From: Lepus europaeus
Taxonomy: Eukaryota; Chordata; Mammalia; Lagomorpha; Leporidae
DNA: 64,000 nucleotides
NCBI RefSeq assembly: GCF_033115175.1
Contig: NC_084834.1
Coordinates: 119,966,275 to 120,030,274, forward strand
Direction of reading: 5' to 3'
A program made the translations under genes and the position numbers. The notes beneath the pieces are model-generated. The model was not told the DNA's origin and searched no databases. It saw nothing but the letters and a program-made list of their open reading frames with translations. Of the stretch, positions 46,626-61,624 are shown in pieces. How positions within the stretch are numbered: the stretch's first letter is position 1; every line of letters begins with the position of its first letter.

Positions 46626-47241
46626 GGATGATCTATGGCCAAATCCGGATTTGCATATCTTTCTGATTCTACAGCTTTTGCTCTTTCAACAACAAGTAAA
46701 TTCTGGAAGTTTCTCCATCATTTTGGCAAGGTTAAAACAAGCCACCTGGTCCTCGGGCACACTAGGGGAAAAGCACACCTTTGAAATGCACCATCTGGGG
46801 ACCCCACTGCCCCCTTCCCATCCTCAGCCCTCAGAGAGTGGCAGGAGCTTTCACGGCGAACTTTATTTTGCTCAAGGTCAAGCACGTGATGACATTTAAA
46901 AAAGACTTCATGCGAACCAACACATCTCCTTTTCCCTGAGCTCAAGACCTCCACAGCTTCTCCTGCCTCTCCTAGGTTTTCCTGATGATGCTCAAAGGGG
47001 GAAATCAATTGTTATCTCCTGGAGGTAACAAAATGAGGTGAGGTCCAGGCAAGTTAAGAGGTCCCTCCTCACCCCCCCCCAAAAAAAAAACAACAACAAC
47101 CAGAGGAAGAGGCACTTTCTTCCCTGTTAGGCATATTTCCTTATTTATTTGAAACAGGTCATATGTGTGCATGATACAAAAATATTGAACAAACACAAAA
47201 GTCTAGTTCATGAGAAACAAGTCTTGCTCCTGTTGCTGGCT
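46626..47241. other. SPMAP2L: SPMAP2L last intron, unique part
   Basis: C run followed by an A run at 47071-47090. No exon supported. Confidence 0.45.
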
Positions 47242-47256
47242 TGGGCATACACTTCT

Positions 47257-47573
47257 TCTTTTTTTTTTTTCATTTGACAGGTAGAGTTATAGACAGTGAG
47301 AGAGAGAGACAGGGGTCTTCCTTCTGTTGGTTCACTCCCCAAATGGCCTCTGCGGCCGGCGCTGTGCCTGTCCGAAGCCAGGAGCCAGGTGCTTCCTCCT
47401 GGTCTCCCATGAGGGTGCAGGGCCCAAGCACTTGGGCCATCCTCCACTGCCTTCCTGGGCCACAGCAGAGAGCAGGACTGGAAGAGGAGCAACCGGGACT
47501 AGAACCCGGTGCCCATATGGGATGCCGGCGCCGCAGGCGGAGGATTAGCCAAGTGAGCCAGGGCGCCGGCCCC
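47257..47573 (-). repeat. CSINE
   Basis: Poly-T then CATTTGACAGGTAGAGTTAT; head complement GGGCGCCGGCCCC at the right; duplication TGGGCATAYACTTCT at 47242-47256 and 47574-47588 with one mismatch. Confidence 0.92.
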
Positions 47574-47806
47574 TGGGCATATACTTCTGAGTCGCCGTGG
47601 GCACAGGCAGACGCAGGCACAGTTGCCGTCTTATACAATCTCCGTGTGTTATGTACTCTGCTCTGTAGTTTGTTTTACTTACCAAGATGTTGCATAAATC
47701 ATTCCTCACTTGACTGCTAGAGCTAATCTCAACACCCAGCCCCCAACCCCGTGATGCTAGGCTTACGTTTCCGGTAATAACACCATGGCTTTGCCATAAT
47801 AACCTA

Positions 47807-49584
<1,778 letters not shown>

Positions 49585-50824
49585 CTAGGGGAGAAAAGGA
49601 AAGCAGTAGCTGTAAACAGCAGGTCCCTGCACCTGACATGGTCAAGTTCATGATGACAAAGCAGGGTCTGCCGTGTGGACATGGCCATCCAGCAGAGAGG
49701 GTGAGACTCTTACAGGAACCCCTGGCCACGGCTTTCTCAGGCGAGACTGTGGATCCCAGCCCAGCGTCTCTGGGGCTGAACTGTCAGCGCTGTGCAGGAA
49801 AGACAAAGGTTGCTGTGGCTAGCAGGCGTGCTGACGTGGGCAGTGACAAGCTCAGCCCGGCCCGGCCCCTGAGAACATCAGTGGGAGGCGTCTCCATTTA
49901 TCTTTATATTAGTCTCGCCCTTTGCATCCTGGGACTTGGCATCTGCAAAACTCACATACAGTGGATTCAGGGAGCTTTCTTCCAGCTGACGTAGATGGGA
50001 AAAGAAACCAAACCCCAGGGGGAGAAAGGTTCCACCAGGCCCCAAGTCATTCCTCGTTGTTGTACCTGAAAAATCGTCCAAATCCCATGACTTTCTCTTT
50101 CAATTACTTGCACTCAAAACGTACCACAAGCCCTTAGAAGGGAATACAGCAAATAACTGGGAATATAAAATAGGGCTTTAACAATGGATGGAAAATAACA
50201 CATGAGGTCTTTTTCTAAATCCCTTCTTGTGGTGTTTCAAGAAGGCTTTTGCGTGGATTCATTCATGGTGAGCATCATTTTCGTTTCCATTTTACTAATG
50301 GAAAAACAAGGCGCTGTGAGATTCAGTCTCCTGTTTAGGTTCACATTCTTAGTAAAGGCTGAGCTGGCAGTCAAACCAAGGTTCCTGCCTGTCGGGACAA
50401 CACCGTGAAGTACTGGTTAAGCATTTTGAGAATTTCTTAGGAAAACAGGTTTGTGTCTTATCAGGCTCTGGGAACATGGAAGCACTATGTGGCAACCACT
50501 GCCTTAAATTAAGGCTTATAATTTAAAAGGAATAATCGATGCATCACATAAATATTTCTCAATTATACTATGTAAGACACAACAAAGAATAATAAAGCAC
50601 AATTTCTTCCTTAACCAGTGTAGCTGCTGACCTAGAAGAAGCCATAGATCTACAGGCAAATGATTAAGATTACTGGAAGAGGCGGTAAACAAAATGTTTA
50701 GGGGTGTCAGAGGAGAGGTGGGAGAACTCTGGAGGGATCCTCTTTTCAAGGATAAAAAGATGTTGGACTGGACCCTGAGAGAAGTCAAATTTTGACAAAG
50801 AAAGGGAGGGTGAAAGACAGGGAG

Positions 50825-51073
50825 GATTGAGGCATGGCAGGTAAAGTCACTGCCTGCAGCACCTGCATCCCATATGGGCGCCGGTTCGAGTCCCGGCTGC
50901 TCCACTTCCAATCTAGCTCTCTGCTATGGCCTGGGATAGCAGTAGAAGATGGACCGAGTCCTTGGGTCCCTGCACCTGTGTGGGAGACCTGGAAGAAGCT
51001 CCTGGATCCTGGCTTCATATCGGCACATCTCCGGCCCTTGAGGCCATCAGGGGAGTGAACCATCAGACGGAAG

Positions 51074-51111
<38 letters not shown>

Positions 51112-51168
51112 TTCCTCTCTCTGTGTAACTCTGACTTTCAAATAAATAGATAAATCTTTAAAAAAAAT
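50825..51168 (+). repeat. CSINE
   Basis: Diverged head, B box GGTTCGAGTCCCGGCTGC, (CT)n at 51077-51108, tail AAATAAATAGATAAATC. Confidence 0.88.
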
Positions 51169-51689
51169 TAAGTCTTATAAACTGTTAAAATTATAAGCAA
51201 GATAATGAAGTTCCAAGTTGAACTTAACAGCCTAAGAAAACATTAACTTTCAAATGGGACTGTTATTTAAATTAAGAACATACCCCCCACCCCCACCCCC
51301 AAGAGCCTTTTCTGCATACAGAAGTCACGCTCAAGAACACCTGGCGACTCACACCCCAGGCTGTGGCAGCTCTTTCCAGTGCCTAGAGATTCTTAGACAC
51401 TTCCATCACAGAGGGCTGGAGTCTGAGCCCCACCCCGACCACACCTGTAGCTGCAGCAGTCCATAGAGTGGGACCACAGGGGGATCCCGTGCCTCCCAAG
51501 GCCAAGCCATAAAAGCTCACGCAGCTGCCACCTGTCCCCAGAATGCTCCCTCCTGGGACACGCCAGCTTAGCATGCTCTGCAGAACAGCTGTGACACTGA
51601 GAGAGGTCTTAGCCACGTGGAGAGGCCGTTCGAAGTTCTCCTGAAGCTGGTCTTCAGTTCCTCCCAGCCTAAGTAGCTTAGGTGCTATC

Positions 51690-52075
51690 GTGGACTGAAT
51701 GTTTGTGTCCCTCCCCGCTCAAATTTCTATGTGGAAGCCCTGACCACCATAGGGGTAAGTTTAGGGGTGGAACCTTTGGGAGGTAGTTAGGTTTAGATGA
51801 GGTCCTGAGGTTGGAGTCCCCGTAAAGGGATCAGTGCCTTCATTTAAAAAAAAAAAAAAAGGAAGGAAGGAAGAAGGAAGGAAGACCAGAGGTTGCTTGT
51901 GCTCTTGTGAAGCAAGATGGCGGCCACATGCACACCAGGATGGGGGCCTTCGCCAAGGACAGAATCTACCAACACCTTAATCTTAGACTTCTTGACCTCC
52001 TGGACTGGGAGAAATATGAGTAAATGTCTTGCATTTGAGCCACCTACTTTATTCTGTTAGGTTACAGCAGGTAGG
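51690..52075 (+). mobile_element. MLT1-like LTR
   Basis: GTGGACTGAATGTTTGTGTC, GGGAGGTAGTTAGGTTTAGA, AAGATGGCGGCCACATGCAC and GTTAGGTTACAGCAGG follow the MLT1 order. A (GGAA)n/(A)n expansion at 51845-51884 interrupts it. Confidence 0.8.
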
Positions 52076-53187
52076 AAGGAGCATCCAGATGATTCCAGCC
52101 GCCTACCATTTGGTACCCAAGCCACTGGGGATTTCTCAGCTGAGGCCCTAGACGTTATGGAGCAGAAACAAGGTACACCTGCTGCCCTGTCAGAATTTCC
52201 GACTCACAACATCTTTCAGCATAATAAAATGGTGGTTGTTGCATGCCTCTAAGATTGAGAGTGGTTTGGTACAAAGCAACAGACAGATCAAAACCTTAAG
52301 GCTGGGCTCTCTATATTGGTTCTGGATTACCTGGATTTATTTTCTGAGCTGGTCAGATTTCAAGGCATTAATGAGCTATTGGTAATGTTAAAAACCAAAA
52401 GACATTGGAATCCACGGCATGCGATGACAAAACAGAAAGCAAGGCTTTGGGTGGCCAGTGGCTGCTCCCAAAGAGCACTTTAGGGACACAAAGACATGTA
52501 GTGGGTTGGTTGCTTCTAAGTGCACTGGAGAGCTTGAAGAAAGGAATGATCTGTTCAGGTCTTGAAATTCCCACCGTCAGGTCCAGAAAAGGAGTGAGAA
52601 AGCTCCCATGGTGACCCTAAATGAAACGTTTGTCTTCTCCTGTCACAGGGCTGAACATTTTGAAAGCCAAACTCAAAATCTAGTTGTGTGGGTGTGTGAC
52701 TTACAGTGAAAGGGGAATCTCAACCTTGTACGGGTAGAGTTAGGACAAAGATTGGGAAGGAGCGGAACCTTGGCATTGCCACAGGGGTCGTGGGCAGATT
52801 TTCATGAAGCGTGGGACTCCAAACCCCTAAATCCTGCTGAGCCTTGCTTGCCTTAGAACGAGCCTTGCCTCCCCTGGGGAGGTTGGAGTCCCCTTGCCCA
52901 GATAGCTTCAGGAACTGTGGACCTCTCCCTACTACCTCTCGTTGCTTCTGGATCTATAACCAGATCCAAGTCCCAGTGGCCATACACCTTCATGGATGTC
53001 TCCACAGTTCCTACAGTTGCTTAAGGGCCAACCCTGGAACACATCCCTTATTCTTTATCAATCATAACGATTCAGCTCTCTGACCCAATCCTGATTGATA
53101 AGTTAGACTAGGGGCAGTCATCAGAAAAGTTCGTTTCAGGGGAAGGAGAGATTATGCATGAGAAAGGAAAACATATGCCTAGAATTA

Positions 53188-53355
<168 letters not shown>

Positions 53356-53481
53356 TTAGAACTGCTGGACACAGGAACAATCATGGGAGTTTTCTTTGCT
53401 ACATCAACCTCCAACCAATTATGCATATGTTTCCTACCTTAGGAACATCTTTCCCACAATCATTATCGATTTTTCTACCAT

Positions 53482-54058
53482 ATCAGTGTTTCTTGAAAAT
53501 TGTACTATGATCCACAGTAAGAAGTAAGTTTTATATTGTGATACGGAATATGTGTTTGTGTTCTTAAAACAAACTGATCATGAAATAACATTTTCCCTGT
53601 ACCACATATTCCACTTAAAAATTTTTCGTTTTGGGGCTGGTGCTGTGGTGTACTAGGTTAAGCCTCCACCTGTGGCGCCAGCATCCCAGATGGGCACTGG
53701 TTCAAGTCCCAGCTGCTCCACTTCTGGTCCAGCTCTCTGCTATGGCCTGGGAAAGCAGTAGAAGATGGCCCAGGTGCTTGGGCCCCTGCACCCACGTGGG
53801 AGACCTGGAGGAAGCTCCTGGCTCCTGGCTTCGGATTGGCCCAGCTCCAGGCATTGTGGCCATTTGGGGAGTGAACCAGTGGATGGAAGACCTCTCTCTC
53901 TCTGTCTCTCCCTCTCCCTCTGTCTGTAACTCTGCCTCTCAAATAAGTAAATAAATACATCCTTTAGAAATTTTTTTCATTTGATTTCATTAAGAAAAAA
54001 CTGATGTTGATTTCATGATCTATTATGGATGGGTTATGACCTGAAGTTGAAAAATACC
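53482..54058. mobile_element. hAT-type MITE split by a SINE
   Basis: Left part 53482-53634 (ATCAGTGTTTCTTGAAAATT, ATGATCCACAGTAAGAAG) and right part 53963-54058 (GGGTTATGACCTGAAGTTGA, AAAATACCT). Left and right ends are approximate inverted repeats typical of Charlie-type elements. Named by memory of the consensus. Confidence 0.6.
53635..53962 (+). repeat. CSINE inside hAT MITE
   Basis: Head GGGGCTGGTGCTGTGGTGTA and tail AAATAAGTAAATAAATAC, interrupting the DNA transposon. Confidence 0.9.
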
Positions 54059-54097
54059 TCAGTTCCTACCTAAACCTCTGGGGTGGAAGGGGGTTGC

Positions 54098-54432
54098 TGG
54101 GTGGGCTGGCATTTGGCAGAGCGGTTAAGACGCAGCTTGGGCTGTCCTGACACGTGCGGCCCACCTCAGCATGCCTGAACTCAAGTCCCGGCTCTGCCTC
54201 CGGTTCCAGCTCCCTGCTAATGCTCACCATAGGAGGCAGCAGCAATGGCTCAAGCAGCGGGGTCCCTGCCATCGCGTGGAACAACTGGATTGAGTCCAGG
54301 CTCCTGGCTTCCGCCTGGCCCAACTCTGGCTGTTGTGGACATTTGGGAAGTGAACCACTGGATGGGAGATCTCTGCCTGTGTCAGTCTCTCTCTGTGTAT
54401 CTCTGCCATTCACATAAAATGAAAAAAATTTT
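54098..54432 (+). repeat. CSINE2
   Basis: Head GTGGGCTGGCATTTGGCAGA; a longer than usual spacer precedes the B box; tail ACATAAAATGAAAAAAATTT. Confidence 0.83.
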
Positions 54433-54539
54433 TAAAGAAAAACAGTCTAGTTGCTACAGAGGACCAGGGCCAGTCTCCTCTGTAGCACACCTTGAGACGG
54501 AGGGGCACTCACTCTTTCTAAATAAAAGTTTTAAATGAT

Positions 54540-54875
54540 GTATTCATTTATTTATTTGTACTTCTTTGAAGGCAGAGGGACAGAGACAGAGAAAGGGAGA
54601 GAGAGACAGACAGAGGCAGATCTACCTGCTGGTTCACTCCCTAAGCACCTGCAACAGCCAGGGATGAGTCAGGCTGAAGCCAAGAGCCTGGAACTCACTC
54701 CAGACCTGCGACACAGGTGGCAGGGACCAGGCTACTTGGACATCACCTGATGCCCACCCAGGGTGCCCATCAGCAGGCGCTGGAACTGGGAGCAGAGCTA
54801 GCACTCAAACACACACTCCGGTATGGGATGCAGGCATCCCCACGAGCAGAGACTCAGCTAGGCCAACACCTGCCC
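54540..54875 (-). repeat. CSINE2
   Basis: TATTCATTTATTTATTTGTA at the left, head complement GCTAGGCCAACACCTGCCC at the right. Confidence 0.85.
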
Positions 54876-54895
54876 TGAGGACTCACTGCCTAATC

Positions 54896-55222
54896 TTTTT
54901 TTTAAAGATTTATTTATTTGAAAGTCAGAGTTACACAGAGAGAGGAGTGGCAGAGAGAGAGAGGTCTTCCATCCTATGCTTCACTCCCCAGATGGCCACA
55001 ACAGCCGGAGCTGCGCCAATCCAAAGCCAGGAGCCAGGAGCTTCTTCCAGATCTCCCACATGGGTGCAGGGACCCAAGGATGTGGGCCATCTTCCACTGC
55101 TTTCCCAGGCCACAGCAGAGAGCTGGCTCAGAAGTGGCGCAGCCAGGTCTCCCACCAGCGCCCATATGGGATGCCAGCACTTCAGGCCAGGGTGTTAACC
55201 CATGGTGCCACAGCACTGGCCC
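54896..55222 (-). repeat. CSINE
   Basis: TTTTTTTAAAGATTTATTTA at the left, head complement CACAGCACTGGCCCC at the right. Confidence 0.9.
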
Positions 55223-55412
55223 CCTCACTTTTTAATCTTACTGCAGATCCTATGTATGTGATGAGTCACTGCTGGTTGCTGCTTTCAAGACTTTGGTTAT
55301 TGGCACAGGATGTGCCAACTTTTGGATCTCCAAGTTTTTTAAGCTTGGAGTTGAGTTTTTTGGACATGTAACATTTTCCATCATATGTAACATGGTTGGG
55401 GCCACCTCTTCT

Positions 55413-55761
55413 TTTTATTTTTTAAATATTTATTTATTTATTTATTTGAAAGTCAGAGTTACACAGAGAGAGGAGAAACACACACACACACACACACACA
55501 GAGGTCTTCCATCCAATGGTTCATTCCCCAGTTGGCCACAACAGCTGGAGCTGTGCCGATCCAAAGCCAGAAGCCAGAAGCTTCTTCCAGGTATCCCACA
55601 TGGGTGCAGGGGCCCAAGGACTTGGGCCATCTTCTACTGCTTTCCCAGGCTGTAGCAGAGAGCTGGATCGGAAAAGGAGCAGCCAAGACTAGAACCGGCG
55701 CCCATATGGGATGCCAGCACTTCAGGCCAGGGTGTTAACTACTGCACCACAGCGCTGGCCC
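55413..55761 (-). repeat. CSINE with (CA)n
   Basis: Poly-T side starts TTTATTTTTTAAATATTTAT; a (CA)n tract at 55488-55500 sits in the usual GA-rich part. Duplication CCACCTCTTCT at 55402-55412 and 55762-55772. Confidence 0.92.
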
Positions 55762-55772
55762 CCACCTCTTCT

Positions 55773-56418
55773 AATACTTATTTTCCCCCTTGATCGTTCC
55801 TCTCCTGTGGGATTCCCATCACGAGTATGCTGAGCCCCTTGCTGGTGTCCCACAGCTCTCTCGGACTCTGTTCGGGTCATCCCACTTTTCTCCTTTCTGC
55901 TCCTCAGACTTGGTCACCTCAGTTGACCTGTCTTCAAGTTTGCCATTTCTTCCTTCCATCTGCTCAAAATCCATTGTTGAGCACCTCCAGGAATCAGCTA
56001 CAACGCATGCCGCTGAGGCCAAGCTCCCGTGGAGCATTATTAGGAGTGTGTCGTTCATGAAGCACCTGCTTGCTTCCCCTCGCACAGTCCCAACAAGCTT
56101 GGCACTCTATTTCCAGTTCACAGAGATCACAAAGGAAGCTGATTAGAGATGATGTTCGTTCCCAACAGGATGAACACAGGGAAAATTATGAGAAGTGAAT
56201 ATCTCATAATATCAAGTCAGAAAGTCAGGCCAGTTAGTCCAAGGAGGAACTGTTCTTTGTACTTAAACAGCTCCTGGGAGGTTTTCTGTATTAAAACATT
56301 ATATAATAGTGGATATTCATAATTAAGATTTTATGCCAGTGAACAAAGATTATATGCATGTTCCTTAGCAGGAGTCTGGTGGAAAAACAGGGATACAAAC
56401 TTAAACATACAAGAAGGA
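55773..56418. other. SPMAP2L: SPMAP2L intron, unique-looking
   Basis: No exon supported; possibly a remnant of old L1 in the first 200 bases. Confidence 0.4.
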
Positions 56419-56742
56419 TGGGGCTGGTGCTGTGGTGTAGTAGGCTAAGCCTCCACGTGCAGCACTAGCATCCCATATGGGTGCTGGTTCATGTCCTAGC
56501 TGCTCTTCTGATACCAGCTCCCTGCTTATGGGAAGGCAGTGCAGGGTGGCCCAAGGGCTTGGCCCGCTGCACCCATGTAGGAGACCCAAAAGAAGCTCCT
56601 GGCTCCTAGCTTTGGATTGGCTCAGCTTCAGCCATTGTGGACCTTTGGGGAGTGAACCAGAGGATGGAAGACATTTCTCTCTCTGTCTCTCCCTCTCTCT
56701 GTCTGTAACTCTACCTCTCAAATAAATAGAAATTTAAAAAAA
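56419..56742 (+). repeat. CSINE
   Basis: Head TGGGGCTGGTGCTGTGGTGT, tail AAATAAATAGAAATTT. Confidence 0.88.
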
Positions 56743-57406
56743 TACAAAAGGGAGTGTCACTTATATGAAATGTCAAACTCAGGTCTCTCCAAAACTAGTG
56801 ACAGAGAAAGTATTCCTCTTTTATAATCATGAAAAGTGAATGCACATTTTAGCCAAGTTAGCAGGTGACAAATAAGCAAAGGAAGAAATTTTGAGGGAGG
56901 AACTGGCCATGATCTATGGTGGAAAAGACTCTGCTTGCCCAGGCAACCTCTCTCTACGTGCAGGAACCCTTTCCCAAAATCCATGTAAAGTCACCTTTCC
57001 AGCTGCGCTTGAAAACTTTCAGAGTTTGGGGTGGAGATGGGGCTCCTCTTTCCCACACAGTCCCATCCATTCCTGGATGGCTGGTCAGGAAATTGTCCTA
57101 TTTTCAAGGGGACATCTGCTGCCCCTTAAATGCCTTGTTCTACTTCTAGGTCTAGGATCAAGATAACATCTCTTTCTTCTTTCAGATGCCAACTCTCTAA
57201 ACATTCGCACACAGCTGTCGCTGCTTTCTTGGTCTCATTTCTATGCTAAACATATCCCTTCTCTTAACAATTTCCTGTATGACACAGATTCCAGAAGTCA
57301 CAGCATTTTATTTATCTCCTTCTGAAAAGCCTCAAATTTACTGTCCGTTTCTTAAGCTACACCATCCATACTGGACCCATCCCCCTGGTATGAGCTGATT
57401 AAAGTA
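56743..57406. other. SPMAP2L: SPMAP2L intron, unique-looking
   Basis: No exon or clear repeat recognised. Confidence 0.4.
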
Positions 57407-57414
57407 GAATGCAG

Positions 57415-57757
57415 GAGCCAGTGGTATGGCGCATCAGGTTAAGCCATAGCCTGCAAAGCCAGTATCTCATATCAGAGTGCTGCTTTGAGTCCTGGCTGCT
57501 CCGCTTCATATCCAGCTCCCTGCAAATGTGCCGGGAAAGCGGCAGGTGACGGTCTGAGTGCTTGGGCCCCACCACCCACGAGGGAGACCCAGATGGAGCT
57601 CCTGGCTACAGCTTGGACTGGAACAGGCATTGAGACCATTTGGAGAATGAACTAGCAGATGGAAGACATACTTAACTCTGTGTGTGTGTTTGAGAGAGAG
57701 AGAGAGAGAATGTCCGTTTTTCAAATAAGTGAATAAATCTTTAAAAAAAAAAAAAAC
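57415..57757 (+). repeat. CSINE
   Basis: Head GAGCCAGTGGTATGGCGCAT; A tail; short duplication GAATGCAG at 57407-57414 and 57758-57765. Confidence 0.88.
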
Positions 57758-58019
57758 GAATGCAGTATTATTGATTCCCCATTTGGTCATTGTACATATC
57801 CAGTAGTGCAAACCAACAGTGATTAGCTTTCCCAGTAACCACATCAAGCTCTTGCCTCAAAGGGGGAGTTGCCACCTAAGCAGTCCTTTGAAGACAAGGA
57901 GAAACTCAGCATTCGGTGCAAAGGGAAGAGCGCTGCAAAGCCCCAGGCATTAAAGAACATCAAGTTCTACAAATTACAAACACCTGCCACGTCATTCGCC
58001 TATTTCCTTTTGAAGTAAC

Positions 58020-58530
58020 ACCTTGACAGTAGGCACTCCATTTTGGAGCACTTGAGACTCCATTCTGGGAAGGTGCCCCCCCCCCACACCGTAAGGCTCT
58101 GGTCTGAAACTATGATCTAAAACAGTTGAACAATAGCAGTCCACTACATCACACTTGGCAGAGCATAGAAACCCCCAGCATGATCGCTCAAGCTTGGAAG
58201 TGGATAAGCTACACCTGGATTAATGTCAAGATTATAATTGGAATTGTTAAGATTGTAACTGGTATTGTCAAGATTATAATTGATACTAGTTTCCCATAGG
58301 TTTTAGGTCAGCTTGACCCCAGTAACCATGTATTCCCCCCTGATCCTAGAAACCATGAATTCCCCTCCAGATTTTGTGGTTTTTGCCTTTATAAACCCTG
58401 TTGCTTTGGGCTTCAGGGTCTAGAGTTCTTTAGGGCATGAGCCCACTCTCCACCGCCGGCAATAAAGGACCATCAAATGTTATCAATGCGTGGAGCTCCT
58501 TTGTTTGCACTCCCTCAGGTACAACACTTT
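58020..58530 (+). mobile_element. Solitary ERV LTR
   Basis: U3-like AT-rich repeats (AAGATTATAATTGGAATTG and variants), a TATAAA box at about 58390, AATAAA at 58462-58467 in CCGGCAATAAAGGACC, then GTGGAGCTCCTTTGTTTGCA and an ending near TACAACA. No viral genes adjoin it, so it is a lone LTR left by recombination. Exact ends are uncertain. Confidence 0.7.
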
Positions 58531-58727
58531 CAATCGGCAGATAATGGCAAGGGTTGGTGTGAATTTTAGCTTCACCACAGCTTGAGTTAAATGTGATTAT
58601 TGATGATGCATTTCTGATCACCCAAGAGTGCTGCAAATATTTTGTGTTTTACCCTGACGCTGTGGAAAGCAAGCAGACTTTCAGCTCACGAAATTGCAGT
58701 TACTAAGGTTAGGATGCTGACACTTCA

Positions 58728-58964
<237 letters not shown>

Positions 58965-59189
58965 TTATCACAGCATTTCCAATACTGATCTGCAGGCCGA
59001 GGGGAGCAGGTATGACAGCTGAACTATTTTCACACGGAGAGAAATGAACTGATTTATAAATGATAGCAGACATCACATTTTAGTCAACTTCTTATAATCC
59101 TATTCAAAATAGATCACTGCCTGCAATAAATAAATTGTATCTTCTAAATAGACCCAAAGATAGTCTGATGGAAAGGGAAAAAATCTGTG

Positions 59190-59508
59190 GGGCTGGCACT
59201 GTGCCACAGTGGGTTAAGCTACCGCCTGTGACACCAGCAGCCTCGATGAGCATTGGTTCGAGTCCCAGCTGCTCCACTTCCAATCCAGCTCCCTGCTAAT
59301 GTGCCTGGGAAACAGTGGGAGATGACCCAAGTGTTTGGGCCCCTGTACCAACATGGGAGACCAGGCTTTTGGCTCTTGGCTTTTGCCTGGCCCAGCCCGG
59401 GCTGTTGTGGTCATCTGGGGAGTGAACCAGCAGATGGAAGATCTCTATCTGTGCCTCCTCCCTTGCTGTAATTGTGTATCAAATAAATAAAATAAAATAT
59501 TTAGAAAA
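59190..59508 (+). repeat. CSINE
   Basis: Head TGGGGCTGGCACTGTGCCAC, tail CAAATAAATAAAATAAAAT. Confidence 0.87.
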
Positions 59509-59720
59509 GAGAGAAAACTTGCTGATTTTATAACTAAATACTTTCTTTAGCATCTACATAAATAATTTAAAATTTTAAATATATTTGTAGTTAATAGGAT
59601 CAATGACATTAACACTTCACTTTATGTAATGAATTCTGAGTTTAGGAATAAATTCTCCTTAATCGTGGTGCAGAGATTATTTCATCATTATTTGGGTTTG
59701 TTAACTAGAATTTTATTTAG

Positions 59721-60050
59721 GGGGCCGGCACTGTGGCTCACTTGGCTAATCCTCTGCCTGTGGCGCCAGCAGCCCATATGGGCACCGGGTTCTAGTCCCG
59801 GTTGCTCCTCTTCCAGTCCAGCTCTCTGCTGTGGCCCGGGAAGGCAGTGGAGGATGGCCCAAGTGCTTGGGCCCTGCACCCGCACGGGAGACCAGGAGGA
59901 AGCACCTGGCTCCTGGCTTTGGATCAATGCAGCGCTGACCATTTGCGGGGTGAACCAATGAAAGGAAGACCTTTCTGTCTCTCTCTCTCACTGTCTATAA
60001 CTCCGCCTGTCAAATAAAAATAAATAAATAAATAAAGGAGAGAAAAAAAA
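59721..60050 (+). repeat. Young CSINE
   Basis: Head GGGGCCGGCACTGTGGCTCA; perfect duplication AGAATTTTATTTAG at 59707-59720 and 60051-60064. Confidence 0.93.
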
Positions 60051-60369
60051 AGAATTTTATTTAGGATAAATAATAATGTTCTTCATGTTATCCTGAGCCT
60101 CAATATTCCCTTAATCAAACTATATTACGTCATCAGTGAAAAGGGAACTGGCTCTATTTCAGATCTGGTCTTAATTCAGACCACAGTCCCACTTCTGATC
60201 CTTTTCCAAAGGATTTCCCTTTAGGAGGATTCCTTTAGGAACCCACAGGTGGGGATTCCTGTCTCTTGGCCCGCACCTCTAGCTGCTGGTCGTGCTATAA
60301 GTCCTCCTCTGTGTTTAAGCCTGTGTGTTCCTTGCTTGTGACCACTCAGTCCCTGCTACCAGGCACCTG

Positions 60370-60780
60370 TTTTTTGAATGGTTGAATAAAATGTGGCAAA
60401 GCCATACAATGAAATATTAGTCAGTCATTATAAAGGACGAAGTGCTGATGCAAGCTCCAAGTCAGACAAACCTTGTAACACTGTGCGACATAAAAGCAGC
60501 CCGTCACAGGCCAATATGGTATGTGGGTCCTTTCATACAAAAAGCCCAGAACAAGCAAATTGGTAGAGATAGAAAGTGGATCAATGGTTGCTTAGTGTTT
60601 GTGGGAGTGGGAGGAGGATTGGGACTGCATATTGATGAACTCAGTGTTTCTTTTAAGGCAGACAATGTGGTCTAAAATTAGATCTTGGTGGTGGTCACAT
60701 AAGTCTATGAATATATTAGAAAACACTGAGTTATACAAATTTAAGTGAGTAAATTGTATGGTAAGTGAATTAATGTCAAC
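60370..60780 (+). mobile_element. Old L1 3' UTR fragment
   Basis: Sense L1 3' wording: GCCATACAATGAAATATTAG, GTGGATCAATGGTTGCTTAG, ATTAGATCTTGGTGGTGGTC. Diverged. Confidence 0.75.
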
Positions 60781-61238
60781 AGAGCTTCTTTATTATTTAA
60801 AGAAAGCTTCAAAGGACCTAACTGCTGTGAAATAATACAACTATGTCCCAGAAGAAAGCCTGGGAATGTTTGCAAGAACACAATCTAATCCAGTCAGGTA
60901 AGATTTACAATGATTGGTACCCAATCAAAAATTACCAGCTATGCAAAGAACCAGTAAATTATGGTCTATGGTGAGAAAAACCAATCATTAGAAACAGACA
61001 CAGGGATGACATGTTATCAGATTAGTAGGCAAGAATGTTAAAACAACTATTGTAACTATCTCCCAAATGTTCAAGAACGTAGACAAAAAAAACAGAGCAT
61101 GTAAAGTAGAAACATGTAAATGATATAAAAATACCAAATTGAACTTGAGAAGAAAATAATAATACATGAGAAGAAAAATACCCTGGGTGGGATGAGTAGG
61201 ATTTGGGGCAAAAGATTAGCAAAGACAAGAGAGAGAAA

Positions 61239-61280
<42 letters not shown>

Positions 61281-61339
61281 GACAGATTCAGTGATCTGGG
61301 ACAACTTCAAGTGTCTAACACAAAAGATGGACAAGTAGC

Positions 61340-61624
61340 TGTACATTGTTATTTAATGCTATAATTAGTAATCCAATGGTAGTTTTTTTCACTTTGTATT
61401 GCTATATGGGCAAAATGTTGAAAACTTTACCCAATATATACTAAGCTGATCTTCTGTGTACAAAGAGAATTGAAAATGAATCCTTACATGAATGGAAGGG
61501 GAGAGGGAGCGGGAGAGGGGAGGGTTGCGGGCGGGAGGGAAGTTACGGGAGGGGGGAAGCCATCGTAACCCATAAGCTGTACTTTGGAAATTTATATTCA
61601 TTAAATAAAAGTTAAAAAAAAAAA
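61340..61624 (+). mobile_element. Young 5'-truncated rabbit L1
   Basis: About 285 bp of L1 3' UTR, with a G-rich tract (61497-61558), TGTACTTTGGAAATTTATAT and ATTAAATAAAAGTT before poly-A. Perfect 18-bp duplication AAAAGATGGACAAGTAGC at 61322-61339 and 61625-61642. Confidence 0.93.
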
